Shown piece after piece: positions 32,185-40,198 of a stretch of DNA of 40,290 nt. Below the pieces are notes generated by a model, which saw only the letters and a program-made list of their open reading frames with translations, was not told the DNA's origin and searched no databases. The number at the start of each line of letters is the position of its first letter. Position 1 is the first letter of the stretch. The DNA comes from an uncultured Ruminococcus sp. (GTDB lineage Bacteria; Bacillota; Clostridia; Oscillospirales; CAG-272): the NCBI GenBank assembly GCA_902797235.1, contig CADBSB010000006.1:1-40290 (forward strand). Direction: 5' to 3'. The translations under genes and the position numbers were made by a program.

Positions 32185-33249
32185 TTATTTTTTATACATT
32201 TCCACGATCGCTCTGTAGCTGCCGTTTTCAAGCAACTCTACGTTTTTCGGGTTTTTCCACGATATAACGCTGTTTACCGTGAAATCAAGCAGGTCGTCGG
32301 TATGGAATCTCTTTACGAGCGCGTCGAAACACGGTTTGTCGGACTTTGACAAAGCCGTGAGTTTCTCTGCCGCGGCAAGATTTTTATCGGTTATCCTGAT
32401 AATATCGCCGTCCGTCGCGCCGCGGAATTCGCGGGCGATCAGATCGTTTCTCAGTCTTCCGAATATCGTCTCCGCCTGCGCGATAAGATACGCCTCGTCA
32501 AGCTCACAGCCGAGACTGTAAAGCCCGTCTCCGATCTTTTCAAGCGACGAGACCATTTCGTCATACGGGATATCGCGGTCGTAGAATTTTGATTTTACGA
32601 GCTTATCCGCGCCGAAATCGACCAGCTCGTACATATTGCGGGTCGCCCAGTACAGAAATTCCGGTCTGTCCTTTGTGAAAAGCTGTTCGTTCAGCTGCTC
32701 AAACGTCTGATACCAGCTTACGGCGTTATCGCGGTGGATCTGCAAGGCTTCATCCGTTTTGCCCTCCGCGTGGCGGAGTATCGCCTTCATTTTCCAGGCG
32801 CCCGTACGAATGCCTATATCGGTACAGCCGTCTAAGATCTTATCGCATATCTTTTCAAGCGCGTCCTTGTGCTTGAGCGCGAGGTCGAGGTCAGGCTCCG
32901 CGTCGTACACGCCGAAAGACCACATATAGCAGTACATTATTTTATAGTCGTTCGGATATTCGCGGTAAGCTTTTTCTATTATCCTGCGGTCGCCCGTTTT
33001 GCGGTACTCTGTCAGTATTTCGTCTATTTCCTTTTCGTACTTTTCCTTGTCATAGCCCATAAGCGTATCGAGCGATACGCCGAAGTAGAACGCGAGCGGC
33101 TGTAATGCCGTTATGTCGGGGAACGTGTCGCCGCGCTCCCATTTGCTGACCGCCGCGCAGGTGACGTTCATCGCCTCCGCGAGCTGTTCCTGCGTCACGC
33201 CCTTTTCCGTGCGCAGACGCTTGATATTTGCTCCTATCGTTATTTTCAT
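32185..33249 (-). CDS. XRE-family transcriptional regulator with large C-terminal domain
   Basis: The 354-residue protein starts with a helix-turn-helix domain at residues 3-62 (IGANIKRLRTEKGVTQEQLA, VTCAAVSKWERGDTFPDI, LDTLMGY). The remaining 290 residues are helical with a TPR-like look (YPNDYKIMYCYMWS, ALEKICDKILDGC), a layout common in Clostridia for regulators with an unknown signal. GGAGG lies 6 nt before the ATG. It is monocistronic. A palindromic operator overlapping its -35 and a second inverted repeat in its leader suggest it represses itself. Targets are unknown. Confidence 0.88.
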   Translation of the reverse strand: MKITIGANIKRLRTEKGVTQEQLAEAMNVTCAAVSKWERGDTFPDITALQPLAFYFGVSLDTLMGYDKEKYEKEIDEILTEYRKTGDRRIIEKAYREYPNDYKIMYCYMWSFGVYDAEPDLDLALKHKDALEKICDKILDGCTDIGIRTGAWKMKAILRHAEGKTDEALQIHRDNAVSWYQTFEQLNEQLFTKDRPEFLYWATRNMYELVDFGADKLVKSKFYDRDIPYDEMVSSLEKIGDGLYSLGCELDEAYLIAQAETIFGRLRNDLIAREFRGATDGDIIRITDKNLAAAEKLTALSKSDKPCFDALVKRFHTDDLLDFTVNSVISWKNPKNVELLENGSYRAIVEMYKK

Positions 33250-33273
33250 AATAAACCTCCGAAAATAATATTT

Positions 33274-33298
33274 TCAGAAACGGCGCCCTTGTTTCTGA
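33274..33298 (-). promoter_or_regulatory. inverted repeat in the XRE leader
   Basis: TCAGAAAC and GTTTCTGA form a perfect 8-bp inverted repeat around a 9-nt GC-rich loop, just downstream of the -10 and ahead of the SD. It could be a second operator or an mRNA hairpin. Confidence 0.5.
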
Positions 33299-33302
33299 CT
33301 AT

Positions 33303-33336
33303 ATTATATCACGGATTTGTTATTTGTACAGATAAC
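33303..33336 (-). promoter_or_regulatory. promoter and 18-bp palindromic operator of the XRE gene
   Basis: On the minus strand the -35 is TGTACA (33325-33330), the spacer is 16 nt and the -10 is a perfect TATAAT with extended TGA. The palindrome GTTATTTGTACAGATAAC (33319-33336, one mismatched pair) covers the -35, an arrangement expected for autorepression. Confidence 0.65.
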
Positions 33337-33395
33337 ATTCGGAAAGTTATTTTTAACTGCCGGTTGAATATTTATAGTGTGGGTGTAAACGGATC

Positions 33396-33506
33396 GCGCC
33401 GCAAAACGGCGCATGAATTGCCTTTCGGTATGAATTGTCATTTGACGTGAATTGAGCCTTACGGTTGTCCGTAAGGCTCATGAATTGCCCCTGCGGGGCG
33501 TTTTTA
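33396..33506 (-). repeat. mini-hairpin array, AATTCAT linker
   Basis: Read on plus, five hairpins are separated by ATGAATTG or GTGAATTG at 33413, 33430, 33447 and 33480. The stems are GCGCCG/CGGCGC, GCC/GGT (weak), GTC/GAC, an 11-bp stem at 33454-33464 with 33469-33479, and GCCCC/GGGGC at 33487-33499. Stem lengths vary from 3 to 11 bp while the linker is constant. The last unit is followed by GTTTTTAATC and abuts the ABC ATPase stop. Confidence 0.7.
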
Positions 33507-34064
33507 ATCATTGATTTTTATTTCTTCACATCCGAGAGCGGAGATTTCATCGGGATCGTGGGTTATTATCAAAAGCAGTTTGTCTTTTTCAAGCTCTTTT
33601 ATCAGATTTATGATTTTATCCCTTATATCCGCGTCAAGCGCTGTGAAAGGCTCGTCAAGGAGCAGTATATCGTGACCGTACGACAGCGCCCGGGCTATCG
33701 CAACTCTCCGGTTCATACCGCCGGAAAGCTCGGACGGGTACTTATCGACAGCTTCAATAAGTCCGACCTCGCGGAGCAGGGAAAGGCTTTTTTCTTTATC
33801 GCCGCAAGCCGTGAAAACGTTTTCGTACGCCGTCATTTGCGGAAGCAGTCTGTTCTCCTGGAATACGTATGAAATTTTGCCGTCCGCGTTTATTTCGCCC
33901 GCGTATCCGGTATCGAGCCCGGAAATCATACGGAAAAGCGTGGTCTTGCCCGCGCCAGACGGACCGGACAGGGCGTAAAAGCCTTTGTCGGGCAAGGACA
34001 GCGAAAATCCGTCGAATATCACGTTTTCATCAAACGCTTTTTTCAGGTCTTTTATTTCTATCAT
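33504..34064 (-). CDS. ABC transporter ATP-binding protein (nitrate/sulfonate/taurine type)
   Basis: The compact 186-residue ATPase has GPSGAGKTT near residue 34, VFQENRLLP as Q-loop, [28 protein letters not shown] and IITHDPDEI. It fits the SsuB/TauB/NitD group but is about 50 residues shorter than usual, lacking the C-terminal extension. Its start overlaps the permease gene by 35 nt, which implies coupled translation. It is the last gene of the Crp-regulator/importer operon. Confidence 0.9.
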   Translation of the reverse strand: MIEIKDLKKAFDENVIFDGFSLSLPDKGFYALSGPSGAGKTTLFRMISGLDTGYAGEINADGKISYVFQENRLLPQMTAYENVFTACGDKEKSLSLLREVGLIEAVDKYPSELSGGMNRRVAIARALSYGHDILLLDEPFTALDADIRDKIINLIKELEKDKLLLIITHDPDEISALGCEEIKIND

Positions 34065-34821
34065 ACTTACTCTTTTTCTTACTCAGATCAACCGCCGCCA
34101 TGAGCAGCTTTTCGATTATAACGCTTATTAAGATCACCGTTACCGTCCACGCGAACATATCCGCCGTTTCAAGATAAACCTTTGACTGGTACAGCTTGTT
34201 GCCGATCGAATACGCCGCGAAGCACAGGACCTCCGACGCGACGCCCGCCTTCCACGCAAGGCCGAGGCACGTTTTCATTCCCGCGGTGAGGTACGGCAAA
34301 ACGGACGGCAGATATACGGTTTTGAGCGTTTTGCGGCGCCCGAAACCGAAGATCTTTGCCACCTCAAGCAGCTGTTTATCCGTTTCGATTATCCCCTGTT
34401 TTACGTTTCCGTGTATGACGGGAAGCACCATGAGCGCGGAGATGAAAACCGGTATAAGCTCCTTGTTTATCCACACGAGCGCGAGGATTATGAAGGACGC
34501 GACGGGCGTCGCCTTTATCACGTTGTAGAGCGGTGATAAAAGCGTATCGACCGTTTTGAATTTTGCGCAAAGCACGCCCGATATTATGCCGAGCAGTACC
34601 GCCGCGGCAAATCCCGCGGTGATACGCAGGACCGACATAAGAACGGATATGTGGAAATCCGACGTTTTTATAAGCTCGATTAGCCGTACCGCCACGGCGG
34701 GCGGAGACGGGATGAGCACCTGTTTATTTACTATCAGCGATATTATCCACCACACGCCGACCCAGAATACAAGCGCGAGAGCCGAGCGCAGAGGAGAGGG
34801 AAGGCTGAACCGCCTCTTCAT
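34030..34821 (-). CDS. ABC transporter permease (SsuC/TauC type)
   Basis: The 263-residue permease has six helices and the family loop LLEVAKIFGFGRRKTLKTVYLPSVLPYLTAG near residues 146-176. FWVGVWWIISLIVNKQVLIPSP at the start is typical of nitrate/sulfonate/taurine permeases. The ATG overlaps the binding-protein stop by 4 nt. A Lys/Arg-rich C-terminal tail of about 15 residues covers the region that overlaps the ATPase gene. Confidence 0.92.
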   Translation of the reverse strand: MKRRFSLPSPLRSALALVFWVGVWWIISLIVNKQVLIPSPPAVAVRLIELIKTSDFHISVLMSVLRITAGFAAAVLLGIISGVLCAKFKTVDTLLSPLYNVIKATPVASFIILALVWINKELIPVFISALMVLPVIHGNVKQGIIETDKQLLEVAKIFGFGRRKTLKTVYLPSVLPYLTAGMKTCLGLAWKAGVASEVLCFAAYSIGNKLYQSKVYLETADMFAWTVTVILISVIIEKLLMAAVDLSKKKSKYDRNKRPEKSV

Positions 34822-35798
34822 TTTACTCCGTAGTAGAACGCGTCGTCCGGCAGCTTGCCGCCGACGGATTTCGGCGCGGCCTCGAATAAAACGTTAAGCA
34901 TCGCGGAAACGGAAGCCTTCATTTCGGCGCCTTCCACGAGTACGATGTTGCAGTTCGGCAGCGCTTTTTTGGCGACAGCCGCCTTCGGCACTATGCCCGC
35001 CGCCTCTATCATCGCAGACGCATCGTCGACGTTATTGTTGACGTAATCGACGGAGGCCTTGTATTCTTCAAGGAACGTCTTTAACGCCTGCGGATACTTT
35101 TCCGCAAAGTCTTTGTTTACTATAATACAGCCTTGAACAAGCTCAGTATCTGCGACCTTTCTCCATTCGGCGGTGAGGTCGAGCGCTATTCTGACGTCCT
35201 TGCTGTTGAGCAGGACGGAGGTGACGTTCGGCTCCGGGAGCATACCGAGGACCACGTCGCCCGACGCCATCTGCGTCGCCAGCTCCGCGTGCTCCGCAAG
35301 GTATTCGATCGTAACGTCGTTATCGGGGTCTATGCCGTTCTTCGTTAAGATATAACGCAGGGTATATTCGGGGTTTGCGCCCTGGCCCGTCGCGTATATC
35401 TTTTTGCCCTTTAAATCGGCGACGGAGTTTATTGTATTGCCGTTTTCAAGCACGTAAAGCACGCCGAGCGTGTTTACGCCCGCGACCGCTATTTTGCCCT
35501 CTGTCTTGTTGTAGAGGACGGACGCGAGGTTTACGGGGACGGCGGCTATCTCAAAATCGCCCTTTATGACCTCCGCGCTTATCTGATCGGGCGCGGACGC
35601 GATATTGAACGTGTACGTCTGTTTTGTTTTTGATTCCTTGTTATCGGATATGAGCTTTGCCATGCCCATACCGGTCGGACCCATGAGGGTGTAAACTCTG
35701 ATCTGCTCGGGTTTAGCCTCTGTCTTTGTGCAGGAAGTCAGTATTACCGCCGATACGGCGAATATGACCGCTAAAATAATCGATAAAGCTTTTTTCAT
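34818..35798 (-). CDS. NMT1/SsuA-like ABC substrate-binding lipoprotein
   Basis: The 326-residue protein has a lipoprotein signal ending VILTSC (Cys23) and a periplasmic-binding fold of the NMT1 type: GPTGMGMAKLI near the N-terminus, FEIAAVPVNLASVLYNKT, VLYVLENGNTINSVADLKGKKIYATGQGANPEYTLRYIL and GMLPEPNVTSVL. This group binds small anions or thiamine precursors; the ligand cannot be read here. It lies 15 nt after the Crp-like regulator gene and overlaps the permease by 4 nt. Confidence 0.92.
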   Translation of the reverse strand: MKKALSIILAVIFAVSAVILTSCTKTEAKPEQIRVYTLMGPTGMGMAKLISDNKESKTKQTYTFNIASAPDQISAEVIKGDFEIAAVPVNLASVLYNKTEGKIAVAGVNTLGVLYVLENGNTINSVADLKGKKIYATGQGANPEYTLRYILTKNGIDPDNDVTIEYLAEHAELATQMASGDVVLGMLPEPNVTSVLLNSKDVRIALDLTAEWRKVADTELVQGCIIVNKDFAEKYPQALKTFLEEYKASVDYVNNNVDDASAMIEAAGIVPKAAVAKKALPNCNIVLVEGAEMKASVSAMLNVLFEAAPKSVGGKLPDDAFYYGVK

Positions 35799-35813
35799 TT
35801 TGTTTTTCTCCTT

Positions 35814-36464
35814 TTATATTGATTTAAGTTTTCCGTATGAAAGTATTTTTACAAACGCGCCGTCTTTTTTTATTATCTTTTCCTCCGATAAGGAGGTGAT
35901 GGCGCGGTAGAGTGTCGGCCGGCTTACGTTCAGGTACTGCGCCAGCCGCGACATATTGGGCGGCAGCTTTACGACGCCGTCGTTATCCGGCAGGGAAAGC
36001 AGGTAGCCCGCAAGCGTTTTGACGCCGTCCCCCGCGGTGAATGCGGCGATCTTTTTGTTCAAAAACCTGATCCGGTCCGACAAAAATACGACGTAATTGA
36101 GAGTGAATCTGTTATCGTGCGATAAAAGCTGTGTCACCGCGTCGCGCGGGATGATAAGACATTCGCACCGGTCGGCCGCCTTCACGCTTGAAAACATTGA
36201 TTCGTTTGAGAAAAGCTGAGCCGCGCCGAATACTCCGCCGCTTCTTATGGAATTAAGAAGCACGGTGTTTTCTCTCTCCGCGCGGTAAACGTTTACCGTG
36301 CCGTGTATGACGCAGAAGAGGGACGGCGGATCCGTTTGTATCTCCTCGCCCTTTTCAAATTCGCGTACGGCGGACGCGGATACGGCTGCTGACAGCCGTT
36401 TTTCGTCGACGCCCGCGAACAGCGGCGTGTTTTTCAGAAACTCAAAATAATTCGTATTCTGCAT
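35814..36464 (-). CDS. Crp/Fnr-family transcriptional regulator
   Basis: The 216-residue regulator has an N-terminal cyclic-nucleotide-binding-type beta barrel (PLFAGVDEKRL, VIHGTVNVYRAE, GGVFGAAQLFS), a long dimer helix near 128-145 and a C-terminal helix-turn-helix (MSRLAQYLNVSRPTLYRAITSL). It lacks the N-terminal Cys cluster of Fnr, and the cAMP-contacting RSE motif is not seen, so the effector is unknown. It is the first gene of the ABC importer operon, with a consensus promoter and two palindromes of Crp type, and probably controls this operon. Confidence 0.92.
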   Translation of the reverse strand: MQNTNYFEFLKNTPLFAGVDEKRLSAAVSASAVREFEKGEEIQTDPPSLFCVIHGTVNVYRAERENTVLLNSIRSGGVFGAAQLFSNESMFSSVKAADRCECLIIPRDAVTQLLSHDNRFTLNYVVFLSDRIRFLNKKIAAFTAGDGVKTLAGYLLSLPDNDGVVKLPPNMSRLAQYLNVSRPTLYRAITSLSEEKIIKKDGAFVKILSYGKLKSI

Positions 36465-36478
36465 ATTGCCTCAAAAAC

Positions 36479-36494
36479 TGTTTCATATGAAACA
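36479..36494. promoter_or_regulatory. operator O1, perfect Crp-type palindrome
   Basis: TGTTTCATATGAAACA is a perfect 16-bp palindrome with TGT/ACA ends. It lies at about +9 to +24 of the regulator transcript, where binding would block transcription. Confidence 0.75.
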
Positions 36495-36509
36495 CTTTAT
36501 TTCCGCGCC

Positions 36510-36538
36510 ATTATATACCGTTTTTTCGCGTTTGTCAA
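36510..36538 (-). promoter_or_regulatory. consensus sigma-A promoter of the regulator/importer operon
   Basis: On the minus strand a perfect TTGACA, 17 nt and a perfect TATAAT are found about 45 nt before the ATG at 36464. Such strength without activation fits control by a repressor. Confidence 0.9.
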
Positions 36539-36564
36539 TAGTATACGATGAAAGTTTAAAAATA

Positions 36565-36580
36565 TGTATCAAATGAAACA
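36565..36580. promoter_or_regulatory. operator O2, second Crp-type site
   Basis: TGTATCAAATGAAACA matches O1 at 14 of 16 positions. Its centre is 86 bp from the centre of O1, and it sits between the minus-strand promoter and the -35 of the plus-strand pantothenate kinase promoter. Confidence 0.6.
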
Positions 36581-36610
36581 CATTTGTCAAATCCATTACT
36601 TATAATGCAC

Positions 36611-36639
36611 TTGACAAATACAAATATATATGATAATAT
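36611..36639 (+). promoter_or_regulatory. sigma-A promoter of the pantothenate kinase operon
   Basis: TTGACA, 17 nt and TAATAT lie about 50 nt upstream of the TTG start at 36690. O2 ends 30 nt before its -35. Confidence 0.8.
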
Positions 36640-36689
36640 TGGTTTAATAAAATAAGTTTATACGTATGTTATAATAAAAGGAGACAGAA

Positions 36690-37526
36690 TTGAGAGTTAT
36701 AATTGGTATAGACGTCGGCGGCAGTACGACGAAGATCGTCGGCTTTGACGGCGAAAAAAAACTGATACGACCGATGTTCGTAAGAGCTACGGACCCGATA
36801 ACGAGCGTTTACGGCGCTTTCGGTAAATTCACGAGCGAAAACGGGCTCGATATTTCCGATATAGAAAAGGTCATGATAACGGGCGTCGGCTCAACTATGA
36901 TAAAAAACGCGATATACGGTCTTCCGTGCGAGCACGTAAAGGAATTTGAATGCGTGGGCTTGGGCGGTCTTTATCTGTCGCGCCTGAAACGCGCCGTGAT
37001 CGTGAGCATGGGCACCGGCACGTCGATAACGTACGGCGATTATACGGACGGAAAATATTCGTTTGAGTATCTCGGCGGCACGGGCGTCGGAGGCGGCACG
37101 GTTATGGGCCTGTCCAAAAAACTGCTCGGCGGCGTTTCAAATATCGACTCCATAGTAGAGCTCGCACAGGGCGGCGATATAGGGCGCGTGGACTTGCAGA
37201 TAAAAGAGATGACGGATAAGGATTTCGGCCTCCCCGCAAATCTGACGGCGGCGAACTTCGGCAAGGTGGACGATCTTGCCACGCGCGGCGACCTTGCGGC
37301 GGGTCTCTTGAACATGGTATTTGAGACGGCGGCGATGATAGCGCGTTTTGCCGCGCGCTCCTGCGGCACGCAGGACATAGTGCTTACGGGAAATCTGACA
37401 ACGATACCGCAGTGCGAGCCGAAATTCAAAGAATTAAAAGAAATATTTTCGGAAAACTACATAATCCCGAAGAATTCGCAGTACGCGACCGTTATCGGCG
37501 CGGCGCTGCTCGCGTATATGCAGTGA
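36690..37526 (+). CDS. coaW: type II pantothenate kinase
   Basis: Phosphorylation of pantothenate is the first step of coenzyme A synthesis. The 278 residues show the ASKHA fold: IGIDVGGSTTKIVGF (phosphate 1), MITGVGST, SMGTGTSITYG, YLGGTGVGGGTVMGLSKKLLG and LPANLTAANFGK, which are hallmarks of the type II enzyme (as in Staphylococcus aureus CoaW), then IVLTGNLTTIP and ATVIGAALLAY. It starts with TTG; AAAGGAG is 6-7 nt upstream. It heads a four-gene operon, and the next ATG is 1 nt after its stop. Confidence 0.93.
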   Translation: MRVIIGIDVGGSTTKIVGFDGEKKLIRPMFVRATDPITSVYGAFGKFTSENGLDISDIEKVMITGVGSTMIKNAIYGLPCEHVKEFECVGLGGLYLSRLKRAVIVSMGTGTSITYGDYTDGKYSFEYLGGTGVGGGTVMGLSKKLLGGVSNIDSIVELAQGGDIGRVDLQIKEMTDKDFGLPANLTAANFGKVDDLATRGDLAAGLLNMVFETAAMIARFAARSCGTQDIVLTGNLTTIPQCEPKFKELKEIFSENYIIPKNSQYATVIGAALLAYMQ

Positions 37527-37527
37527 T

Positions 37528-38295
37528 ATGAAAATAGACAAGAAACTGTACGTTTTCGATATGGACGGCACTATATATTTGGGCGAAAACGTTTTTCCGT
37601 TTGCCGTCACGTATATAAAAAGGCTTAGAGCGGAGGGCAGGCGCGTCCTGTTCTTTACGAACAACGCCTCAAAAAGTCCGGAATTCTACCTTGATCGTCT
37701 CAGCAGAATGGGTTTTGAGCCGCGCGGCGACGAGATAATGACGTCGGGCGACGTTACGATAAGATTTCTAAAAGAAAAAAGAGCGGGGAAGTCCGTTTAT
37801 CTGCTCGGCACCAAGCTTTTGCAAAAGAGTTTTTCCGACGCGGGGATAGAGTTGTCCGATAACGCGGATATAGTCGTATCGAGCTTCGATACGGAGCTGA
37901 CGTATAAAAAGCTCGAACGCGCGTGTACGCTCATACGTAACGGCGCGGAATACCTCTGCACGCACCCGGATTTCAACTGCCCGACGGAGGACGGTTTTAT
38001 CCCTGACAGCGGCGCGATAGCCGCGGCAATAACCGCGTCAACGGGTGTAAAGCCGCGCTTTTTCGGCAAGCCCTACGCCGACACGGCGGAAATGATACTG
38101 TCTTACACCGGCTGCGAGGCGAAGGACGCCTGCATTTTCGGAGACAGACTTTATACCGATATCGCCCTCGGCAAAAATTCCGGTATGACCGCCGTTCTCG
38201 TGTTGTCGGGCGAGACGAAAAAAAGCGAGCTTTCCTCGCTGACGCCCGAGCAGATGCCCGATACAGTACTTGAATCAATTGAAGATCTATTATAA
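37528..38295 (+). CDS. HAD superfamily phosphatase, NagD-like (subfamily IIA)
   Basis: The 255-residue cytosolic hydrolase has motif I FDMDGT (nucleophile Asp11 and acid Asp13), motif II FFTNNAS, a type C2 cap, FGKPYAD with the motif III Lys, and motif IV FGDRLYTDIALGKNSGM. This is the NagD/AraL/PNP-phosphatase pattern. The substrate, a sugar or nucleotide phosphate, cannot be fixed. It is nearly fused to the pantothenate kinase gene in position, so a role in phosphate-ester clean-up near CoA synthesis is possible but speculative. Confidence 0.92.
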   Translation: MKIDKKLYVFDMDGTIYLGENVFPFAVTYIKRLRAEGRRVLFFTNNASKSPEFYLDRLSRMGFEPRGDEIMTSGDVTIRFLKEKRAGKSVYLLGTKLLQKSFSDAGIELSDNADIVVSSFDTELTYKKLERACTLIRNGAEYLCTHPDFNCPTEDGFIPDSGAIAAAITASTGVKPRFFGKPYADTAEMILSYTGCEAKDACIFGDRLYTDIALGKNSGMTAVLVLSGETKKSELSSLTPEQMPDTVLESIEDLL

Positions 38296-38309
38296 AAGGA
38301 GATATTAAA

Positions 38310-39116
38310 ATGAGGGTTTTTGACGTTAAGATCTGTGAGCGCGGCAGGCTCACCTGCTACATCTGCGACGAATCGCCCGAGATGCCGGACGTGGTGCGCG
38401 ACGCGATGCTCGTTTTCCCCGGCGGCGGCTACGCCGCGTGCTGTGACAGAGAGGGCGAGCCGATAGTTAAGAAATATCTCGCCGCGGGAATGAACGCGTT
38501 TTGTCTGCGTTATTCCGTAGGGCGCGACGCCGGCGGATTCATGCCGCTTGTCGAGGCGTCGTTTGCCATGAAATACATACGCGAGCACGCAAAGGAATTC
38601 AATATAAAAAGAGTTTTCGCCGTGGGCTTTTCCGCGGGCGGTCACCTCTGCGGTTCTCTCGGCACGTTCTGGGGCGAGCCGTGGCTTATGGAAAAACTCG
38701 GAGCCGATTTCCCGTACGGCATAAACAAGCCGGACGGAACGGTTTTATCGTACGCCGTTTTGTCGGCGGTCGAGGGCTCGCACAGACCGAGCTTTGAGAC
38801 GATAATAGGAAAAGAAAATCCGACCGAGGAAGATTTTGAAAGATATTCCGTTGAGCTGCACGCGGGCGAGCAGTCGTCCCCGGCTTTCATCTGGGCGACG
38901 TCCGACGACGCGGTAGTCCCCGTGGTGAACTCCATACGTTTCGCGGATAAACTCGCGGCAAAGGGAATACCGTTCGAGCTCCATATCTGGCCGCACGGCC
39001 CGCACGGACTGTCGCTTGCAGAAAAGGAGACGGCCGTCGGTATGCCGGTAATGATAAACGAATCCGTCGCGGAATGGATACCGCTTTCGATAAACTGGAT
39101 AAAGAATTTGAAGTGA
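38310..39116 (+). CDS. alpha/beta hydrolase, acetyl-esterase-like
   Basis: The 268-residue cytosolic hydrolase has the oxyanion-hole segment VFPGGGYAACC, the nucleophile Ser108 in GFSAGGH, an Asp in TSDDAVVPV near 199 and the catalytic His in WPHGPHGLSLAE. This is the BD-FAE/xylan-acetylesterase group, which usually deacetylates sugars. No signal is present, so it should act on imported oligosaccharides or small esters. AAAGGAG precedes the ATG. The next gene starts 1 nt after its stop. Confidence 0.9.
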   Translation: MRVFDVKICERGRLTCYICDESPEMPDVVRDAMLVFPGGGYAACCDREGEPIVKKYLAAGMNAFCLRYSVGRDAGGFMPLVEASFAMKYIREHAKEFNIKRVFAVGFSAGGHLCGSLGTFWGEPWLMEKLGADFPYGINKPDGTVLSYAVLSAVEGSHRPSFETIIGKENPTEEDFERYSVELHAGEQSSPAFIWATSDDAVVPVVNSIRFADKLAAKGIPFELHIWPHGPHGLSLAEKETAVGMPVMINESVAEWIPLSINWIKNLK

Positions 39117-39117
39117 T

Positions 39118-40194
39118 ATGAAAAAAGTTTTAAAGATAGTCATCATAATACTTATCGTGATCGTCGCCGTGATAGTAAGCTACGCCGCGTATCTTTTCAT
39201 ATCATACCACAGAGACGGCGACAAGGTACTGGAAGTCGGTGGCGACGCGCAGCTGTCCGGGATCGATCGCGGTGATTCAAACGGATTTACCGTGGTGTCG
39301 TTCAATATCGGCTTCGGTGCATACGAATCGGATTTCGGCTTTTTCATGGACGGCGGAAACCGCGCGCGTGCGTGGTCCGAGGAACGGCTTGACAAGAATA
39401 TGAAGAAAATCGCAAATCTTTTAGCGGAGCAGGACGCGGATATTTATCTTGTTCAGGAGATAGACACGGACGCGATGCGCACGTATCACGTGGACGAGCG
39501 CAAATATCTGACGGACGTTTTAACGGAAAGAGATAACGTTTACGCGCAGAATTTCGATTCGGCATATCTGTTCTACCCGTTTATCGAGCCGCACGGAACG
39601 GCAAAATCCGGTATCATCATGTTTTCGCGCTTTGACATAACAAAGGCGGAGAGGGTCGAACTCCCGGTGGAAACGGGCGTTATGAAGATAGTGGACCTTG
39701 ACCGCTGTTACAGTAAAAGCCGTATAAAGGTAAGCGACGGAAAGGAGCTTATAGTTTATAATTTCCACCTGTCCGCATACACATCGGACGGCAGGATCAC
39801 AAACGATCAGCTGAAAAAGCTTCTGTCCGATATGCAGTACGAGTACGACAAGGGCAATTACTGCCTGGCGGGCGGCGATTTCAACAAGGACCTGCTCGGC
39901 GATTCGTCTGTCTATTTCGGCAAATCGGATAAAACGTACACGTGGGCGCAGCCCATACCGGACGGAATGTTCGACGGCTTTACGGTAAAGCTTTACGCCC
40001 CGCTCGACGAGGACGATCCCGTGCCCACGAACCGCAACGCCGACTCCGCGTACCACGAAGGTCAGTTCGTTGTGACGATAGACGGTTTCCTTATGACCGA
40101 TAATCTTTCGTTCGTTTCATCGTCCGTCATAAACACGAATTTCGCATACTCCGACCACAACCCCGTAAAAATGACGTTCAAATTCGCCGATTAA
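39118..40194 (+). CDS. membrane-anchored endonuclease/exonuclease/phosphatase-family protein
   Basis: The 358-residue protein has an N-terminal transmembrane helix (about residues 5-29) and an extracytoplasmic EEP domain: VVSFNIGFG near 59, the metal-binding Glu in YLVQEID, GGDFNKDL near 257 and the terminal SDHNPVKM. These are the catalytic Asn, Glu, Asp and His positions of the DNase I-like fold. It could cleave lipid phosphates, nucleic acids or sugar phosphates outside the cell; the sequence does not decide. It is the last gene of the operon, followed by a mini-hairpin array and not by a classical terminator. Confidence 0.9.
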   Translation: MKKVLKIVIIILIVIVAVIVSYAAYLFISYHRDGDKVLEVGGDAQLSGIDRGDSNGFTVVSFNIGFGAYESDFGFFMDGGNRARAWSEERLDKNMKKIANLLAEQDADIYLVQEIDTDAMRTYHVDERKYLTDVLTERDNVYAQNFDSAYLFYPFIEPHGTAKSGIIMFSRFDITKAERVELPVETGVMKIVDLDRCYSKSRIKVSDGKELIVYNFHLSAYTSDGRITNDQLKKLLSDMQYEYDKGNYCLAGGDFNKDLLGDSSVYFGKSDKTYTWAQPIPDGMFDGFTVKLYAPLDEDDPVPTNRNADSAYHEGQFVVTIDGFLMTDNLSFVSSSVINTNFAYSDHNPVKMTFKFAD

Positions 40195-40198
40195 CCGT

